From NCBI RefSeq assembly GCF_030816475.1, contig NZ_JAUSXF010000001.1, positions 2,852,001-2,916,000 on the forward strand: DNA of 64,000 nt. Direction: 5' to 3'. Positions 60,465 through 64,000 of the stretch are shown here, one piece after another. Below the pieces are notes generated by a model. It did no database searches. It was not told where the DNA came from and saw only the letters and a program-made list of their open reading frames with translations. Made by a program: the position numbers and the translations under genes. This stretch comes from Arthrobacter pascens. Lineage in GTDB: Bacteria > Actinomycetota > Actinomycetes > Actinomycetales > Micrococcaceae. Position 1 is the stretch's first letter. Each line of letters opens with the position of its first letter.

Positions 60465-61937
60465 CTAGCCGATGCCGATGGCTCCGGTCAGCATTCCCAC
60501 GCCGAGCATGACGAGGGAAATGACTGCTGTGCGCCACAGGACTTTCTTGTGGTGGTCACCGAGGTCCACCTTGGCCAGGGACACCAGCAGGAGGATGGCC
60601 GGAACCAGCGGGCTCTGCAGGTGGAAGGGCTGGCCGGTGATAGAGGCCCGTGCCATCTCGGCGGCGCTGATGCCATAGTGTCCTGCGGTCTCGCTGAGCA
60701 CCGGAAGGACGCCGAAGTAGAAGGCATCGTTGCTCATGAAGAACGTCATGGGAATGCTGAGTACGCCGGTGATGACAGCCATGAACGGACCCATGCTGGA
60801 CGGGATGATCTGGACGAGCCATGCGGACATGGCCTCGACCATTCCGGTGCCCTTCAGGACACCGGTCAGGACTGCAGCTGCCATGACCATGCTGACCACG
60901 GCCACGATGGACGGCGCGTGGGCAATCAGCTGGGCACCCTGCTCCTTGACCCTGGGAAAGTTCACCAGCAGGGCGATGGCGGAACCCACCATGAACACAA
61001 ACGGCAGGGGCACCAGGTTGGCGACGAGCATGACCATCATGGCGACCGTCAGGCCGAGGTTGAACCAGATCAGCTTGGGCCGGAGCGTGCTGCGGTTGGG
61101 ATCCAGGGCGGTGTCGGCCATGGCGGTATCGCGCTCGTCCACGAGTGTTTCGGTGCGTTCGAGGACAGCTACTCCGGATCCTTCCGGGGAGAAGCCGCCG
61201 ACGGCGGGGGTTCCGTTTCCGGGCGTGCGTGACCCCCTGCTTCCGGTACCGGCGGAGGAAGCGGCTGAGCCGCCGTCGAACTTTTCAGCAGTTTCCGGCG
61301 TTCCCCAGATTTCAGGGGCGGTGGCGCGGAGCCGGTTACGTTCCTGCAGGCCCAGCAGCCAGGCGAAGGCAAACACCACAACCAGGCCGGCGATGAGGGA
61401 CGGAACCATGGGAACGAAGACGTCATTGACGTCGATCTTCAGGGCAGTGGCTGCGCGGGCCGTGGGACCGCCCCACGGCAGGATGTTCATGGTGCCGTTG
61501 GCCAGGCCGGCCACGCAGGTCAGGACCACGGGGCTCATCTTCAACCGCAGGTATACGGGCAGCATGGCCGCCGTGGTCAGGATGAACGTGGTGGAGCCGT
61601 CGCCGTCCAGGGATACGGCCGCGGCCAGGATGGCCGTGCCCAGCACCACTTTGGCGGGGTCGTTGCCCAGCTTGCGGAGAATGAACTTCACCAGCGGATC
61701 GAACAGGCCGACGTCGATCATCAGGCCGAAGTAGATGATGGCGAACATCAGCAGGGCGGCCGTGGACGTCATGGACTTCATCGAATCCAGGACCATGTCC
61801 CCGATGCCGAGCCCGGCGCCCGCAAAGAGGCCAAAAATAGTAGGGACAATGATGAGCGCCAGGACTGGCGTCAACTTCTTCGTCATGATCAGCACCATGA
61901 ATACCGCGATCATGGCGAATCCAAGTAATACCAGCAC
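60465..61937 (-). CDS. CitMHS family citrate transporter
   Basis: 490 aa, about 12 helices. GDGSTTFILTTAAMLPVYLRL and GGPTARAATALKIDVNDVFVPMVPS are the CitMHS signature; members import Mg- or Ca-citrate with H+. A Gly/Ser linker loop lies in the middle (about 230-270). Divergent from a CitA/CitB-type system. Confidence 0.92.
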   Translation of the reverse strand: MLVLLGFAMIAVFMVLIMTKKLTPVLALIIVPTIFGLFAGAGLGIGDMVLDSMKSMTSTAALLMFAIIYFGLMIDVGLFDPLVKFILRKLGNDPAKVVLGTAILAAAVSLDGDGSTTFILTTAAMLPVYLRLKMSPVVLTCVAGLANGTMNILPWGGPTARAATALKIDVNDVFVPMVPSLIAGLVVVFAFAWLLGLQERNRLRATAPEIWGTPETAEKFDGGSAASSAGTGSRGSRTPGNGTPAVGGFSPEGSGVAVLERTETLVDERDTAMADTALDPNRSTLRPKLIWFNLGLTVAMMVMLVANLVPLPFVFMVGSAIALLVNFPRVKEQGAQLIAHAPSIVAVVSMVMAAAVLTGVLKGTGMVEAMSAWLVQIIPSSMGPFMAVITGVLSIPMTFFMSNDAFYFGVLPVLSETAGHYGISAAEMARASITGQPFHLQSPLVPAILLLVSLAKVDLGDHHKKVLWRTAVISLVMLGVGMLTGAIGIG

Positions 61938-62108
61938 AGCCGGCTCCTTCTTGTGAACGGCGCCACAACGGTGTGACGCGTGCTACAGACGTTATAGTGG
62001 CGGCCGTCACGGCAGTGCCTTTGGTTCAATTGATTGGCATACTGCTTGTTGGGAGCATTTTGCGCATTGTGCTCACGCGGGCCCGATGCCCTGGAATCAA
62101 GGAGGATC

Positions 62109-63866
62109 ATGCAGCGTTCCGCGCCCCGGCCGCCCTTGCGGTTCTCCACCCAGACCCTTCTCCTTCAGCTCGGGGTGGTCCTTCTGGTGGTTCTGCTCAG
62201 CGCCACCGTCCATGCCTGGCTGACCTATGACAGGGTGGGCCGGGAAGCGGAAAGCCAGGCGCTCACGCTGGCACGGGCCGTCGCTTCGGATCCGTCCGTG
62301 CAGGCTGATGTCCTGGCCATCAGTGAACGGCCCGGGACTCCCCCGCCGTCCGAACTCCGTACGGGACCGCTGATGGGGGTCGCCGAGGGAGCCCGAATCC
62401 GCACCGGGGCACTTTTCGTCGTCATCACCGACGAGACCGGCCTGCGGCTGGCGCATCCCGACCCGGAGCGCCTGGGCGAGAAAGTCAGCACCGATCCTTC
62501 CGAAGCACTGTCCGGCCAGGAGATCACGACCCGGAACACCGGCACGCTGGGCCCCTCCGCCGGCGCCAAAGTGCCCGTGTACGCCCCGGGCACCAGCAAC
62601 GTGGTGGGCGAGGTGAGCGTCGGCTACTCCATGGAGACCGTGGGCCAGAGCGTGGCACGGGACATCGGTCCTGTAGCGCTGACCGCCGCCGGGGCGCTGC
62701 TGGCCGGTGTCCTGGCGTCCTTCCTGCTGCGGCGGCGCCTGCAGCGGCTCACCCTGGGTCTGGAGCCGGAAGAGATCAGCACCCTGGTCCACGATCAGGT
62801 CGCCGTGTTGCAGGGCGTGGACGACGGCGTGATCGGCGTCTCCGCAGACGGCAGGATCAGCGTGTTCAACGCAGCCGCGCAACGGCTCCTGGGGCAGCCT
62901 GACCTGTCCGGAACACCGTGGGCCGACGCGCCGGTTCCGGAGCAGCTGAAGTCCCTGACACGGCCCGATGCGGGCGAGGCTGATGCCCAGGAGCTGGTGG
63001 CAGGCGGGCGTGTGCTGGTGGCCAGCGCACGGAAGGCGCTGCACCGGCGTGAGGACCTGGGCTGGGTGGTGATGCTTCGCGACCGCACGGAGTTGCAGCA
63101 GCTCACCCGGCAGCTGGACGCCGTGGGGACTATGTCCACGGCCCTGCGGGCCCAGCGCCACGAGTTTGCGAACCAGCTTCACACCATCGCCGGTTTCATG
63201 GGAATGGGCCAGCACCAGCAGGCGCGGGAGTACCTGGCACGGCTGGCGGCCACAGGCCCGCTGAAGTTCCCGGTGGACCAGGCAGAGCTGCTCCAGGACC
63301 CCTACCTTCAGGCCTTCGTGGGTGCCAAAGGCGTGGAGGCCGACGAACGCGGCGTCTCGCTGCGGATCGGCCCGGAGACCCTAGTCCGCGGCCAGGTCAC
63401 CGAACCCCAGGACGTGACCACGGTGCTGGGCAACCTGATCGACAATGCCGTGAACGCCGCCGTCGTCGGGTCGGCGCCGGAGCGGTGGGTGGAAGTGGAA
63501 GTCCTGGATGAACCGGACGACGACGGCGGGACCCTGCACATCGTCGTCGCGGACTCCGGCGACGGGCTGGGGACCGCAACGGATCCCGAGGCAGTTTTTG
63601 CCGAAGGCTTCACGACCGCGTCCGGTCCCGTCGCAGCAGGTTCCCTCCGGGCGGGCGGTGGCCAGGGGCTGGGGCTCGCGCTTGCGCGTCAGCTTGCCCG
63701 CCGGCGCGGCGGGGACGTACGGGTCCTGGAGCCGGGCTCCAAGGGCGGACCGGGGGCGGTATTCATGGCATCGCTGCCGCATACGACGGCCGGCAGCCAG
63801 GGCGCAGGACGTCCGGCCGCTGATCGCGGCGTAAAGGACTTCGCTGGAAAGGACACCGATGACTGA
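62109..63866 (+). CDS. CitA/DcuS-type sensor histidine kinase
   Basis: 585 aa. Helix 1 (about 15-38), extracytoplasmic PASp domain (about 40-180, ITDETGLRLAHPDPERLGEKVSTDP), helix 2 (about 190-210), PAS (about 220-310), phosphoacceptor RAQRHEFANQLHTIAGFMG (His351) and HATPase (NLIDNAVNAAVV, VADSGDGLG, GGGQGLGLALARQLA). Probably senses citrate or C4-dicarboxylate. GGAGG before the ATG; overlaps the regulator by 8 nt. Confidence 0.93.
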   Translation: MQRSAPRPPLRFSTQTLLLQLGVVLLVVLLSATVHAWLTYDRVGREAESQALTLARAVASDPSVQADVLAISERPGTPPPSELRTGPLMGVAEGARIRTGALFVVITDETGLRLAHPDPERLGEKVSTDPSEALSGQEITTRNTGTLGPSAGAKVPVYAPGTSNVVGEVSVGYSMETVGQSVARDIGPVALTAAGALLAGVLASFLLRRRLQRLTLGLEPEEISTLVHDQVAVLQGVDDGVIGVSADGRISVFNAAAQRLLGQPDLSGTPWADAPVPEQLKSLTRPDAGEADAQELVAGGRVLVASARKALHRREDLGWVVMLRDRTELQQLTRQLDAVGTMSTALRAQRHEFANQLHTIAGFMGMGQHQQAREYLARLAATGPLKFPVDQAELLQDPYLQAFVGAKGVEADERGVSLRIGPETLVRGQVTEPQDVTTVLGNLIDNAVNAAVVGSAPERWVEVEVLDEPDDDGGTLHIVVADSGDGLGTATDPEAVFAEGFTTASGPVAAGSLRAGGGQGLGLALARQLARRRGGDVRVLEPGSKGGPGAVFMASLPHTTAGSQGAGRPAADRGVKDFAGKDTDD

Positions 63867-64000
63867 GGATTTCCGGGTGCTGATCGTGGACGACGACTTC
63901 CACGTTGCCAAACTGCACGCAGCCTATGTGGATTCGGTGGGGGGATTCCTGGCCCTTGCGCCCGTTGGCTCGGCGTCGCTGGCGCTGCAGGCCATCCACA
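63859..64000 (+). CDS. CitB/DcuR-type response regulator, partial
   Basis: First 47 residues only: MTEDFRVLIVDDDFHVAKLH, then YVDSVGGFLALAPVG. Receiver acidic pocket DDD seen; the rest runs beyond the window. Partner of the preceding kinase. Confidence 0.9.
   Translation, partial: MTEDFRVLIVDDDFHVAKLHAAYVDSVGGFLALAPVGSASLALQAIH

Noticed and set aside
1..64000. CRISPR array, insertion sequence or replication origin
   Set aside because: No regularly spaced repeats, transposase or DnaA-box cluster seen; dnaG alone does not mark oriC.

Overview
The window reads as a chromosome segment of a high-GC Gram-positive actinobacterium, most likely Micrococcaceae (Arthrobacter/Pseudarthrobacter type). 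The reasons are strongly GC-biased third codon positions, frequent GTG starts, many -10 hexamers only 5-9 nt from a start codon (leaderless transcripts), SAM-IV riboswitches, DivIVA-domain proteins, CDP-alcohol phosphotransferase lipid genes and a GatCAB amidotransferase. The genus is inferred from protein character; no search was run. No prophage, insertion sequence or CRISPR array was seen, so this is core or near-core chromosome.

Layout. 1-3.4 kb: an acyl-lipoate 2-oxoacid dehydrogenase operon (E1alpha-E1beta-E2, E2 cut by the window edge), divergent from an Lrp/AsnC regulator across an intergenic region with clear palindromes. 3.5-5.4 kb: small membrane proteins, closed by a long terminator. 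5.4-11.4 kb: two sodium:solute (acetate-type) symporter cassettes around a LytS/LytTR two-component system. 11.5-17.2 kb: a membrane protein, a DivIVA-repeat protein and the housekeeping set rpsB-tsf-pyrH-frr-cdsA, all on the minus strand. 17.7-25 kb: M23 peptidase, acyl-CoA dehydrogenase, tRNA(CAU), GT4 glycosyltransferase, DMT-like transporter, CDP-alcohol phosphotransferase, holin-like/DUF3618 protein and MFS exporter. 25-30.7 kb: small proteins, two tandem tRNA-Asn genes, dnaG, dGTPase and dusB. 30.8-34.3 kb: an ABC exporter with a DesK/DesR-like two-component system. 34.4-43.9 kb: YibE/F protein, hydrolases, GNAT protein, glyS, DMT transporter, S4 RNA-binding protein, an AlkZ-like DNA glycosylase candidate and a SHOCT protein. 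43.9-46.8 kb: metX and metY, each behind its own SAM-IV riboswitch. 47-49.3 kb: VOC protein, CPBP protease and histidine phosphatase. 49.4-56 kb: DeoR regulator, hutI, FAD amino-acid oxidase, kbl and tdh, with a divergent LysR regulator. 56-60.3 kb: a DUF5666-like envelope protein flanked by two long related palindromes, then gatB-gatA-gatC. 60.4-64 kb: a CitMHS citrate transporter divergent from a CitA/CitB-type two-component system, the regulator being cut by the window end.

How the genes work together. Several blocks are self-contained circuits in which a sensor or regulator sits beside its likely target: Lrp with the 2-oxoacid dehydrogenase, LytSR with acetate/monocarboxylate symporters, DesKR with an ABC exporter, CitAB with CitMHS, and LysR with threonine catabolism. 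The methionine genes are instead controlled by RNA. Nothing here is clearly a new molecular system. The best leads are the paired palindromes around the DUF5666 gene, the LytSR/symporter island, the AlkZ-like protein, the multi-repeat DivIVA protein and the operator-like palindromes.
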